Part shown: in pieces, positions 8,157 to 15,698 of the stretch | Position numbering within the stretch: the stretch's first letter is position 1 | Layout: every line of letters begins with the position of its first letter | Assembly: GCA_963606545.1 (NCBI GenBank) | Contig: CAVCYP010000027.1 | Location: forward strand, 1-22,698 | Length of the DNA: 22,698 nucleotides | Direction of reading: 5' to 3' | Source of the DNA: UBA9732 sp963606545 | Lineage (GTDB): Bacteria; Spirochaetota; Spirochaetia; Sphaerochaetales; Sphaerochaetaceae | Position numbers and translations under genes: made by a program | The notes under the pieces: model-generated | Databases searched by the model: none | Seen by the model: the letters and a program-made list of their open reading frames with translations, nothing else | Told to the model about the DNA's origin: nothing

Positions 8157-10076
8157 ATGAAACGTTTATTTATTATTGTGGCAGAAGTTATGCTTATTTT
8201 AGCCCTTGGATTTGCCGGAACTAGTCAAGGTGCCACTTATGGCTCAGCTTCAAGTGAAAGTAGCAATCTTCAAAAAATTTATCCAACCACAAGCCAGGAA
8301 TATGAGGCTATAAAATATGTCTATTTGCTACAAGGACATTCCTTGCCAAGCACAACTGGTCCTTGGAGTGGAGACGAACTACTTTCAATGGTAGAAAACA
8401 TTGAAGCTGAAGTTACAAGTGAAACTCTTCTTAAAATGTTGGAAGCCGTTAAAGCATCTGTATTGGAGGAGCACCCAATTAAGACCAAAGGGATAGATTT
8501 GGAGTTTACTCTTCAGGTGGCGCTGGAGGCTTATGCACACACAAATACAGATGGCTACCAGCGGGTAACTACGCAGGGAATAAAAGAAAAAGCATTTCAG
8601 GGGCGAGGGCAGTGGGTGTATGGTACCACCAGCCAAAAGCCATTTTTCTCGACAATTTGGGAGACGTGGGCAGCAAATCATTTCTATGCTTGGTTTGAAC
8701 TTAACTTGCAAAATAGCGTGCATAGTGGAGATTCCTATTCAAAAGAAGTGGGTGTGAGTAAACTCAGCACAAATGTGCTTTTCTTGCAGAATTTAGAGCT
8801 AGATTTATCGCTTTTTGACGGCAATTTTCCAAATAGGGCGTTCGTTTCTGCCGGGGCAACAGGTTGGAGTCTTGAAGCTGGAAGGGAACGCTTGAACTGG
8901 GGTGCCGGGAAAACAGGAAATCTAACAATTAGCGATAACTTGCCGTATCATGAGATGGCTCGTTACACAACCTATTCAAATAAGTATAAATACACGTTCT
9001 TGGTATCGTTCTTTCCTCATTCGCTAAATTACTGGAAAGATAGTTCAACTGGGGAGACTGGCTTTGGAGATGGAAAGGGCTCAGGGGCAACAGCTGGAAG
9101 TTCTGGTTCCCGCACTTGGAATGCCTATGACGCATCTTATGGTAACCCGCTTCAAGGCCTTAGGTTTTATACCGCTCACCGCGTAGAAGCAAGATTGTTT
9201 AAGGATAAGCTAACTCTCACCTTAACAGAGGGCTTAATGTATATGTCAGAAACAAATACGCTGGATTTTAGGGCACTAAATCCAGTTAATTTTAACCATA
9301 ATAATTATACAGCATCCAACTCAAACTCAACCTTTGCTTTGGAAGCAGATTGGACAATTATCAAGGGCCTGAACGTTTACGGACAAGTTATTCTGGACGA
9401 ATTTGCCTTCCCAGGTGTAGAAGAGGGTCCTTCTGCCACAAATAGAACTGTACCTACGGCTATGGGCTTCCTAGCTGGAGTCCAAGGTGCATTCGAACTT
9501 AAAGGCGGAATTTTCCAAGCTTCAATTGAATTTGCAAAAACTGACCCGTATCTCTATCTAAGAGAAGGAGTTGGAAGTGATATAGGCTACTACGGAATTG
9601 ATTACATTGTTGCAACCCGCAACTGGAGTACCAGCTCAGACGCCATCACCTATGACGAATACGTTCTTGGCTACACCTACGGCCCAGACGCACTAGTTGC
9701 AAACCTTAACGCGCAGTGGGTTAGCTCAGACTTCACCTTGCGCCTAGGTGGCAACGTCTTCTTCATGGCCCACGGCACGCACGACCTCTGGACACACTGG
9801 ACCCGCATTGGTGGCACGCAGGCTGATTTTTCAGCCAATGGCAACTCTCCTACCACCACCCATACCTCTACCAACAACAAGTATCCAGATGCTCAAACGG
9901 TACGCAACAGTGTCCAATACAGTCTAATTTATGGGGTTAACGCCTCCTACGCCTTCTTGGACTATCTAACTGCTTCAGCCCAGCTGAATTACCTTGATAT
10001 TTTCAACTACGGCAATGAAAAAAACGTTCGCCAGAGCGATCTCCAGCTAGCTCTGAGCTTGGTGTATAAGTTATGA
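8157..10076 (+). CDS. Predicted outer-membrane beta-barrel protein, Wzi-like
   Basis: This 639-residue protein begins with a signal peptide (MKRLF, a hydrophobic core through residue 20, likely cleavage near SQGA, residues 23-26), then a short alpha-helical region and a long run of alternating polar and aromatic residues with many Tyr, Trp, Asn and Gly, typical of transmembrane beta strands. GRERLNWGAG (242-251) followed by NLTISDNLPY resembles the conserved GR...WG.G...L..S...P pattern of Wzi-type capsule assembly barrels; this is a motif resemblance only. The C-terminus (LQLALSLVYKL) is strand-like but ends in Leu rather than the usual Phe. The start is supported by AGGAG at 8146-8150 and GAGAGG just after. 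It lies 58 bases after sbcC, so it may be read from the same transcript or its own promoter. A surface polysaccharide or porin role is inference. Confidence 0.75.
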   Translation: MKRLFIIVAEVMLILALGFAGTSQGATYGSASSESSNLQKIYPTTSQEYEAIKYVYLLQGHSLPSTTGPWSGDELLSMVENIEAEVTSETLLKMLEAVKASVLEEHPIKTKGIDLEFTLQVALEAYAHTNTDGYQRVTTQGIKEKAFQGRGQWVYGTTSQKPFFSTIWETWAANHFYAWFELNLQNSVHSGDSYSKEVGVSKLSTNVLFLQNLELDLSLFDGNFPNRAFVSAGATGWSLEAGRERLNWGAGKTGNLTISDNLPYHEMARYTTYSNKYKYTFLVSFFPHSLNYWKDSSTGETGFGDGKGSGATAGSSGSRTWNAYDASYGNPLQGLRFYTAHRVEARLFKDKLTLTLTEGLMYMSETNTLDFRALNPVNFNHNNYTASNSNSTFALEADWTIIKGLNVYGQVILDEFAFPGVEEGPSATNRTVPTAMGFLAGVQGAFELKGGIFQASIEFAKTDPYLYLREGVGSDIGYYGIDYIVATRNWSTSSDAITYDEYVLGYTYGPDALVANLNAQWVSSDFTLRLGGNVFFMAHGTHDLWTHWTRIGGTQADFSANGNSPTTTHTSTNNKYPDAQTVRNSVQYSLIYGVNASYAFLDYLTASAQLNYLDIFNYGNEKNVRQSDLQLALSLVYKL

Positions 10077-10110
10077 ACGCATTGTTTTGGTTTGGAAATG
10101 AAAAAGTCAT

Positions 10111-10189
10111 CTTGGATGGGTGTTTTTAGCGCTTAAAAGATGAAAAGTCATCTTTTGAAGCCCTTTTTGAGGGGAAAAAGATGACTTTT
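10111..10189. terminator. Nested hairpins with three related arms, likely bidirectional terminator
   Basis: Between the convergent barrel and SDR genes, 10143-10156 (AAAAGTCATCTTTT) and 10176-10189 form a perfect 14-bp inverted repeat with a C-rich/G-rich inner loop (CCC at 10161, GGGG at 10171) that can also pair. A second perfect hairpin uses 10135-10143 and 10148-10156 (9 bp, loop AAAG), so the shared arm can pair with either side. A further copy of the arm, AAAAAGTCATCTT, lies at 10111-10123. The stem ends are A- and T-rich on both strands, which suits termination in both directions. The position, 35 bases after one stop and 20 before the other, fits this. Confidence 0.7.
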
Positions 10190-10209
10190 ACTTTATACAA
10201 GCAATAAAA

Positions 10210-11046
10210 TTAGTGCTTCTTTGGTTTCTTGAACTCTTTCTGGCCGCGGATTGTTCCACCGTCACAGAGAATGTCTACACCAGCAAGGTAGCCATTGCGC
10301 TCATCTGCTAAAGTAGCAATTGCAAAGCCAAGTTCTTCAGGCTTACCCATTCTTTCTTCGCAAGAAGTAGCCAACATATTACCACCGTGCTCTGTTTCTA
10401 GGTTTCCCATGTCTGTGGCAATGAGTCCAGGAGAGAGGGAAGCTACACGAATACCCTTTGGACCATATTCAAAGGCGCATTTTGCTGCGTACCAAGTAAC
10501 AAAATTCTTGGAAACAGAGTAAGCAAGTCCATTTTTCTGGTAAGTATCTTTGATAAGACCAGCCATTTTGAGAGCTTTTTTAAAGAAAAGAGTCTCGTTG
10601 GTTTCAGCAAGTGGATAAGCTTTCTTTGGAAGCATCATCTCAGGCATTGCATAGGCGGACATTGAAGCTATGTCAATAATTACGCTACCTTTGTGCATAA
10701 GCTTTGAAAATTCTTGATTAACATAGACAGTTCCCATTGCGTTAATTTTGAGAATCTGTTCTGGAGTATAATTCATTGCAGGAGAAACACCTGCTGCATG
10801 AATTACATTGGTAATTTCACCAAGAGATGCGGCATACTGAGCAAGAGCTTTAACACTTTCACGGTCAGAAGTATCACAAGCTTTTGCATAAGCTTCAAAT
10901 CCAATTGCTTTAAGCTCATCAACTGCCTTGGTAAGCTTAGCCTCGGTTCTGCCAGAAACAATCATAATTCTGTCATTTGGCATTAATTTGGCTGCAGCCA
11001 ATCCCATGCCTGATCCACCACCGGTTACTACACATACTTTTTTCAT
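10210..11046 (-). CDS. Short-chain dehydrogenase/reductase with long Ser-Tyr insert
   Basis: This 278-residue protein is a classical-type SDR, an NAD(P)-dependent cytoplasmic oxidoreductase. It has the cofactor loop TGGGSGMG (8-15), the HAAG motif at 83-86 in place of NNAG, N102, a catalytic Ser within SMS (128-130), and YSVSK with Y176 and K180. The gap between Ser and Tyr is about 46-48 residues, against about 13 in standard SDRs. A similar long insert is known in 3-alpha-hydroxysteroid dehydrogenase/carbonyl reductase enzymes, so that subfamily is the closest guess; the substrate cannot be read from sequence. The C-terminus is basic (KEFKKPKKH). The start has GGGAG about seven bases upstream, 13 bases after the lipoprotein stop, making it the last gene of the dpaL operon. 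Confidence 0.85.
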   Translation of the reverse strand: MKKVCVVTGGGSGMGLAAAKLMPNDRIMIVSGRTEAKLTKAVDELKAIGFEAYAKACDTSDRESVKALAQYAASLGEITNVIHAAGVSPAMNYTPEQILKINAMGTVYVNQEFSKLMHKGSVIIDIASMSAYAMPEMMLPKKAYPLAETNETLFFKKALKMAGLIKDTYQKNGLAYSVSKNFVTWYAAKCAFEYGPKGIRVASLSPGLIATDMGNLETEHGGNMLATSCEERMGKPEELGFAIATLADERNGYLAGVDILCDGGTIRGQKEFKKPKKH

Positions 11047-11059
11047 AGTTCACTCCCAA

Positions 11060-11683
11060 TTATTTGGATTTTTTTGATACATCTGGAAGAATGGCATTAA
11101 GGAATCTAACATCAACCTTTTTACCATTAACCTTTGCATATGTTAGTTGTGATTTAACAGTGTTAAGAGCATAAGAGATTTCATAAGAAATGCTGTTAAC
11201 TTTAACCTTTCCATTTACAGTGATGATGTTATCTTTAAGACTTGAAGAGTAAGTTCCATCAAGTGTAATCTGTGCGATTTTATTTATTTCAATATTCTGT
11301 TCCCCGGAAACAATATCATAAGAGAATGAGATAACTACATTATTAAGAGTTACACTGTAATTATTTTCATCAGTATAGGTTATAGAAACTTTACCAGAAG
11401 TTTCAGAAACAGTTACATTATAATTGTAATTTTCATTAGCTAGTGGATTAATTTCACTCCAAAGTGTTGCAACTTTTGCGGAGGTTAAAGAAGTTTTACT
11501 AAGATCAACATCTCCACCACGAAAAAGAGAAACAGTCAACTTGAATAAGTTATCAACGCTTGTATTAATATCTGAATACTTCACAAACTCAGCATGTGTC
11601 TCATAAACCTTGTCGGTCTGGTCACATGCAACAAGTGACAAAACCATAAAAACAGCTAAAACAGCAATTAAAGCTTTCTTCAT
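11060..11683 (-). CDS. Small lipoprotein of unknown function
   Basis: The 207-residue product opens with a lipoprotein signal (MKKALIAVLAVFMVLSLVAC) whose lipidated Cys is residue 20. The mature part alternates polar and hydrophobic residues in short strands (VSITYTDENNYSVTLNNVV, then VNGKVKVNSISYEISYAL), suggesting a beta-sandwich or beta-meander domain. I recognise no family. The start has AAGGAG eight bases upstream. It lies 21 bases after the diaminopropionate ammonia-lyase stop and 13 before the SDR start, so it is the middle gene of a three-gene operon. A role in binding or sensing something outside the inner membrane is possible but not shown. Confidence 0.75.
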   Translation of the reverse strand: MKKALIAVLAVFMVLSLVACDQTDKVYETHAEFVKYSDINTSVDNLFKLTVSLFRGGDVDLSKTSLTSAKVATLWSEINPLANENYNYNVTVSETSGKVSITYTDENNYSVTLNNVVISFSYDIVSGEQNIEINKIAQITLDGTYSSSLKDNIITVNGKVKVNSISYEISYALNTVKSQLTYAKVNGKKVDVRFLNAILPDVSKKSK

Positions 11684-11704
11684 AATTCTTTCTCCTTAGA
11701 TAAA

Positions 11705-12946
11705 TTATCTTTTTGTAACATATTTCTTTGGAACAGGATTACGTCCATCCCAGATTATCTGTCTAAACTGCATTGGGTCAGTATTACCCTCTGTGTTAAC
11801 CATAAATACAACGGAGTCTGAATTTAGATTCAAGACTTTTTTGAGCTCAGAGTCCTCGTTCTCTGTTAAGAGAGAATAGAGAGCTCCAAGAGGGACAGCG
11901 CCGCTTTCGCCACTGATGATGAACGGATCTCCCTTAAGTGGGCAAGAGAGGATTCTCATACCGCGGGCTGCAACGTAATCTGGGACTTTAATGAAAATAT
12001 CGGCATTGTTGTTAAGGATGTCAAAAGCGATAGGTGAGGGGTCGCCACAAGCTAGACCGGCCATGATGGTGTCTAAATCGCCCTTGACGCTGTGGCAAGC
12101 GTTGTCGCCAGCTTTAATGGATTCGTAGACGCAGGCGGCTTTGTCTGGCTCAACAACAATGAAAAGTGGTGGGTCGTTTGGGAAGAGGGCGGTGTAGAAG
12201 CCTACAACAGAGGCGGCCAATGCACCAACGCCGGCTTGGACAACCACATGAGTTGGCTTTTGGATGCCCATGCCTGCAAATTGTTCCTGTGCCTCAAGTA
12301 GCATTGAGGTATAGCCCTGCATAATCCAAGTTGGGATTTCTGAGTAGCCTGGCCAAGAAGTATCAGAAATAACATACCAGCCGTTTTTCTTTGCATCTTC
12401 TGCTGCCTTACGGACAGCATCATCATAGTTGCCCTTAACTCTAGTTACTTCAGCGCCATATTTTTTTATAGCATCAATTCGTGCTTGGCTAGTCTCTGAG
12501 TGTACATAGATTTTGCACTTGTGGCCAAGCATATGACTTGCCCAAGCAAGTCCGCGACCGTGGTTTCCGTCTGTTGCTGAGCAGAAAACAATATCGCCAG
12601 CCTTGTCATGGCATTCTTTGCTGGTTAGATACTCAAAACTTAGCTCCTGATTTTCCATTCCAAGGTATTTTTTCATGAATCTATAAATAGCAAATGAGCC
12701 ACCCATGACTTTGAACGAATTAAGTTCAAGACGCATTGCTTCATTCTTTATATAAATACCACCAAGGCCCAACATGTGGGCCAAATTTGGCATAGCATCC
12801 AGTGGGGTCATTCTATATCCTGGAATCTGTCTGTGGAACTTTCTAGCTTCACGAGCAATTTCCACTGGAAACATCTTCTTTGCATTTTCCTGATTTTTCT
12901 TGGAGAGGTCTCCATTGTTGTGAATAATGTACTGATAATCGTTCAT
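11705..12946 (-). CDS. dpaL: Diaminopropionate ammonia-lyase, PLP-dependent
   Basis: This 413-residue protein matches E. coli YgeX/DpaL along its length. The enzyme converts 2,3-diaminopropionate to pyruvate and two ammonia using pyridoxal phosphate in the cytoplasm, and also acts on D-serine to some degree in characterised members. Visible landmarks are GYRMTPLDAM (43-52), the PLP lysine K79 in NSFKVMGG, TDGNHGRG with D126, the SDTSWPGY stretch with D195, PTWIMQGY, QAGVGALAASV, VVEPDKA, AGLACG and SGESGA. The two Asp residues correspond to the proposed general bases of the E. coli enzyme. The start has AAAGGA about ten bases upstream and a perfect TATAAT further up. It heads an operon with a lipoprotein and an SDR. 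Threonine dehydratase is the nearest alternative, but the GYxxTPL and DGNHGRG context favours DpaL. Confidence 0.93.
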   Translation of the reverse strand: MNDYQYIIHNNGDLSKKNQENAKKMFPVEIAREARKFHRQIPGYRMTPLDAMPNLAHMLGLGGIYIKNEAMRLELNSFKVMGGSFAIYRFMKKYLGMENQELSFEYLTSKECHDKAGDIVFCSATDGNHGRGLAWASHMLGHKCKIYVHSETSQARIDAIKKYGAEVTRVKGNYDDAVRKAAEDAKKNGWYVISDTSWPGYSEIPTWIMQGYTSMLLEAQEQFAGMGIQKPTHVVVQAGVGALAASVVGFYTALFPNDPPLFIVVEPDKAACVYESIKAGDNACHSVKGDLDTIMAGLACGDPSPIAFDILNNNADIFIKVPDYVAARGMRILSCPLKGDPFIISGESGAVPLGALYSLLTENEDSELKKVLNLNSDSVVFMVNTEGNTDPMQFRQIIWDGRNPVPKKYVTKR

Positions 12947-12977
12947 ATTCTTTTTTCCTTTAATTTTTACTGAACTA

Positions 12978-13005
12978 ATTATAATCTTTTTTATTTTTTG
13001 TTAAA
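12978..13005 (-). promoter_or_regulatory. Promoter for the dpaL operon
   Basis: Read on the - strand, a perfect TATAAT occupies 12983-12978. With a 16-base spacer, a weak TTTAAC (three of six to consensus) lies at 13005-13000. Transcription would start near 12971, about 25 bases before the dpaL ATG. The -10 is strong and the -35 poor. Confidence 0.5.
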
Positions 13006-13068
13006 GAGTTATCTGGAATTTAGTTTGAAATCTGAACTGGCATTTGAGCTATGTCTATAAGCAATTTA

Positions 13069-13098
13069 TGCGAAAAAACAACTTTTGCTTTTTTCGCA
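13069..13098. repeat. Perfect 10-bp inverted repeat in a divergent intergenic region
   Basis: TGCGAAAAAA (13069-13078) is repeated inverted as TTTTTTCGCA (13089-13098) around a ten-base loop. It lies in the 287-base gap (12947-13233) between divergent dpaL and the phosphodiesterase gene, upstream of both promoters. It could be an operator for a dimeric regulator or an RNA hairpin. The rest of the gap is AT-rich with no coding region that I can support. Confidence 0.6.
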
Positions 13099-13205
13099 CA
13101 CATGAAAATCTTTATTGTTCAGCAGCAAGCTATTTCTACTCCTCCAATTTAACAGAATATGTATTATATCCAATTTTAATTTTTCCCCACGTTCATCTAA
13201 TTATC

Positions 13206-13214
13206 TGATAAAAT
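13206..13214 (+). promoter_or_regulatory. Extended -10 promoter for the phosphodiesterase gene
   Basis: TGATAAAAT at 13206-13214 fits an extended -10 (TGn plus TAAAAT). No good -35 lies 17 bases upstream. The start of transcription would fall near 13221, giving a leader of about 13 bases that still includes AAGGAG at 13223-13228. Confidence 0.4.
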
Positions 13215-13233
13215 GAAAAATTAAGGAGATAAT

Positions 13234-14325
13234 ATGTTTCCAAATTATGATGAAAGTCTTGTAAGCGTCAGCACCTCTGTCCTACGCTATTTTAACGTGG
13301 AAAACCCAGGACATAAGAGCTTGAAAGAGCTGGATGAAATTCTAGAATCAAAAAAACCACGTAACGTAGTTTATATGCTCTTTGATGGCTTTGGTTATAA
13401 TCTAATTAAGCGTAACTTAAAGCCTAATAGTTACTTACGCCAACATTTAGTTAGAAGTCTAAGCTCCACTTTTCCTCCTACTACAGTTGCAGCCACCACT
13501 TCTGTTTCCAGTGGCTTAACCCCCTTGGAAACCGGTTGGCTAGGCTGGTTCAGCTACTTCAAAGAAATTGACGATATTGTCACCACCTTCACTAACCTAC
13601 GACAAAGTGATGGACAGCAAGTTGGCAACATAAATCTGGCTAAGAAGTACATGCCTTACGTCAATATTGGTGACAAAATAGTTCAGCAAAATCCTGATGT
13701 CAAGTTCACTCACCTTGCCACCTACTTGGACAAAAACCTGACCTTAGCACAAATGAAAAGAACAATTAAGTCTGTAATCTCATGTACTGGAAGAAATTAC
13801 ATCTACTGCTACTGGCCAGATCCGGACTCTACCATGCATGAATTTGGTGTACAAGACTCAGCTACACTTGCAGTTGAGCAAAACCTTGATAAGTTCGTCC
13901 AGGAACTGACAGAGGACAAACCAAAGGATACGCTCTTTATTCTAGTGGCAGATCACGGTCTAATAGACACAGAGTACGTATATTTGAAGGACTACCCTAA
14001 CCTCTATTCGCTACTTAAGCGTTCTTACTCCATGGAAAACAGAGCGACAAACCTATTTATTACAGATGTTGAGCGCTTTAAGACTTACTTTGCCAAGTGC
14101 GACTTAGCCAATTACTTTGATCTGTATGATAGAAAGAGCCTCTTAGCAAGTGGACTCTTTGGGCATGGCACACCACATCCAATGGTAGACGAGCTTTTAG
14201 GGGATATCCTTCTAATAGCCAAAGATAAGTACTCGCTTGCCCTAGACAAGTCTGAACATGAATTTGTTGCTGTTCATGCAGGACTAACTGAAGATGAGAT
14301 GCTGGTGCCTTTAATTGTTATCTAA
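13234..14325 (+). CDS. Alkaline phosphatase superfamily phosphodiesterase/nucleotide pyrophosphatase
   Basis: This 363-residue protein belongs to the type I phosphodiesterase/nucleotide pyrophosphatase group (PF01663-like). The metal and nucleophile motifs are in order: YMLFDGFG with D51, STFPPTT with the likely nucleophile Thr at 83 or 84, SGLTPLETGWLGW (93-105), PDPDSTMHEFG with D198 and H202, VADHG with D240 and H241, and GHGTPHP with H311 and H315. Such enzymes use two zinc-type ions to hydrolyse phosphodiester or phosphomonoester bonds. There is no signal peptide or membrane segment, so it is probably cytoplasmic, unlike many relatives that are exported. The substrate is unknown. The start has AAGGAG with a five-base spacer. 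It is a single-gene unit, and its 3' end overlaps the convergent lipoprotein gene by 15 bases. Confidence 0.88.
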   Translation: MFPNYDESLVSVSTSVLRYFNVENPGHKSLKELDEILESKKPRNVVYMLFDGFGYNLIKRNLKPNSYLRQHLVRSLSSTFPPTTVAATTSVSSGLTPLETGWLGWFSYFKEIDDIVTTFTNLRQSDGQQVGNINLAKKYMPYVNIGDKIVQQNPDVKFTHLATYLDKNLTLAQMKRTIKSVISCTGRNYIYCYWPDPDSTMHEFGVQDSATLAVEQNLDKFVQELTEDKPKDTLFILVADHGLIDTEYVYLKDYPNLYSLLKRSYSMENRATNLFITDVERFKTYFAKCDLANYFDLYDRKSLLASGLFGHGTPHPMVDELLGDILLIAKDKYSLALDKSEHEFVAVHAGLTEDEMLVPLIVI

Positions 14326-15018
14326 ATTAAAAGCGGAGAAAGAGCCAACATAAGTTAGGTCTGACCAGTAGATGTTGCTATAATTAGAACCTTGGGCACT
14401 AATTGCAGCATAGACATGAATATAAGACGAATTTTGAAGTTTTGATAGGTTTGAACTCTCAAGCCCAAAGCTTAAGGTACTGTCCAAGGTGTCATCAACA
14501 TACATTTCAACCTTATCCACCTCAGAAGCAAGTTTCAAAGAGAAAGACTTGGAAATATCGGTATTAGAGGAGAGGTCAAAGTTATAGTTTGGGGCAGAAA
14601 TTGCGCCGTCAAAAGCATAGACGTTGTAAGTAACGTCGCTGACTGTGAAGGTCCAGATTGCGGTGTCAGGTTCGCTTGTTAGGGTTGAGACGCCGTTGGG
14701 AATTGTGCCGCGGTAATTCGTGTTGAATTCTTTGACAAGTTCTGAGGAAAAGCCACTTGTGTATTGGGTGTCGGAATAGACGTATAGGAGCGCAAGACCA
14801 ATTTTGGGAGCATTAGAGCCAGTGTCGTCTGAGTAAAAGTTTACATTAACGTTGAATTTGATTTCAGAATCAGAGGAGCTACTACTTTTGCTTATGACGC
14901 TGGATTTTGATGGTTGCCAATAAGTTGGTATACCACAAGAAGTTAGACATAAAAAAACAGACACCGTAGTAGCAATTATGAGAATTAATGCTAAACGATG
15001 TCTGTATGACATTTTCAT
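14311..15018 (-). CDS. Lipoprotein of unknown function
   Basis: The 235-residue product has an N-terminal basic segment (MKMSYRHR), a hydrophobic core and a lipobox LTSC with the Cys at residue 28. After the Cys comes a Ser-rich linker (SSVISKSSSSSDSE), then a beta-rich domain with many Asn, Ser and Tyr. Ser-rich tethers are common in surface or periplasmic lipoproteins. I recognise no family. AAGG lies ten bases before the ATG at 15018; a second ATG two codons later is also possible. It starts 12 bases after the TPR protein stop and is the last gene of the long - strand run. Its last 15 bases overlap the end of the convergent phosphodiesterase gene. Confidence 0.75.
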   Translation of the reverse strand: MKMSYRHRLALILIIATTVSVFLCLTSCGIPTYWQPSKSSVISKSSSSSDSEIKFNVNVNFYSDDTGSNAPKIGLALLYVYSDTQYTSGFSSELVKEFNTNYRGTIPNGVSTLTSEPDTAIWTFTVSDVTYNVYAFDGAISAPNYNFDLSSNTDISKSFSLKLASEVDKVEMYVDDTLDSTLSFGLESSNLSKLQNSSYIHVYAAISAQGSNYSNIYWSDLTYVGSFSAFNLDNN

Positions 15019-15030
15019 GTCAGTTAAACC

Positions 15031-15696
15031 TTAAAGTACGTTTGCCAGGTTCTTACCAAGCTTTCCGTATTCAGAGTTTGGATAATCGGTTGAAACTTGC
15101 TCAAAGACGGTTTTTGCAAGTTCAGTGTTACCCTGCTGGTAATAAATTCTACCAAGGTTGAAGAGAGCCTTTGCTGCAACACCACTTTCTGGGTAGCTGG
15201 TTGCAATCTGGTTATAAAGCTCAATAGCTACACTTGTATTACCAAGCTCTTCTTCACAGGCAGCTTCGTTAACCAAAGCTAAAGGTGCAAGGTAGATATC
15301 TTTATTCAACTCGTAAGCTTTCTTGAAAGCGGCGCTAGCCTCAGCGTACTCTTCTTGGTCGTAATGAGCCAAACCAAGAAGGTAAGAAGCCTTAACCGAT
15401 GGATAAGAAGATCCTTTAACCAAAGCTGAAAGCTCTGTTTCATAAGAATCCCAATCTGGCTCTTCAGCAGAAAGGAGCTCTGAATACTTCTCTTCCATCT
15501 CAGAAATCTTAATCTGAGCTGAATCTTTTGAATTTGAGGTAGAACCAACAATTATGACAACAGCAAGAACAACAACTACTACTGCTACAACTGCAATGAT
15601 AACTGTCTTCAGATTCTTCTCAAAGAATGCAGAGATACCGTTTACCAGTTTCTGCTCAACGGATTTCTCCTCTTCCTTTCTTAGTTTTTTCTTCAT
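15031..15696 (-). CDS. Membrane-anchored TPR protein
   Basis: This 221-residue protein has a charged cytoplasmic N-terminus (KKKLRKEEEKSVEQK), one transmembrane helix at residues 31-50 (Val, Ile and Ala rich) and a C-terminal region of tetratricopeptide repeats, for example ASYLLGLAHYDQEEYAEASA, then EEELGNTSVAIELYNQIATS and ALFNLGRIYYQQGNTELAKT. The architecture is like YfgM or other periplasmic TPR adaptors that hold chaperones or secretion partners at the membrane. The start has GAGGAG eight bases upstream, inside the 3' end of rpsA; only two bases separate the rpsA stop from the ATG. Co-translation with S1 is therefore likely. The partner protein is unknown. Confidence 0.85.
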   Translation of the reverse strand: MKKKLRKEEEKSVEQKLVNGISAFFEKNLKTVIIAVVAVVVVVLAVVIIVGSTSNSKDSAQIKISEMEEKYSELLSAEEPDWDSYETELSALVKGSSYPSVKASYLLGLAHYDQEEYAEASAAFKKAYELNKDIYLAPLALVNEAACEEELGNTSVAIELYNQIATSYPESGVAAKALFNLGRIYYQQGNTELAKTVFEQVSTDYPNSEYGKLGKNLANVL

Positions 15697-15698
15697 GC

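Noticed and set aside
8385..8723. 112-codon open frame antisense to the barrel gene
   Set aside because: The + strand gene has a signal peptide, a strong ribosome binding site and a family-like pattern; the antisense frame has none.
13025..13055. TTGAAA and TATGTC as a second + strand promoter in the divergent gap
   Set aside because: The spacer is 19 bases and the -10 is poor; the extended -10 nearer the gene is a better fit.
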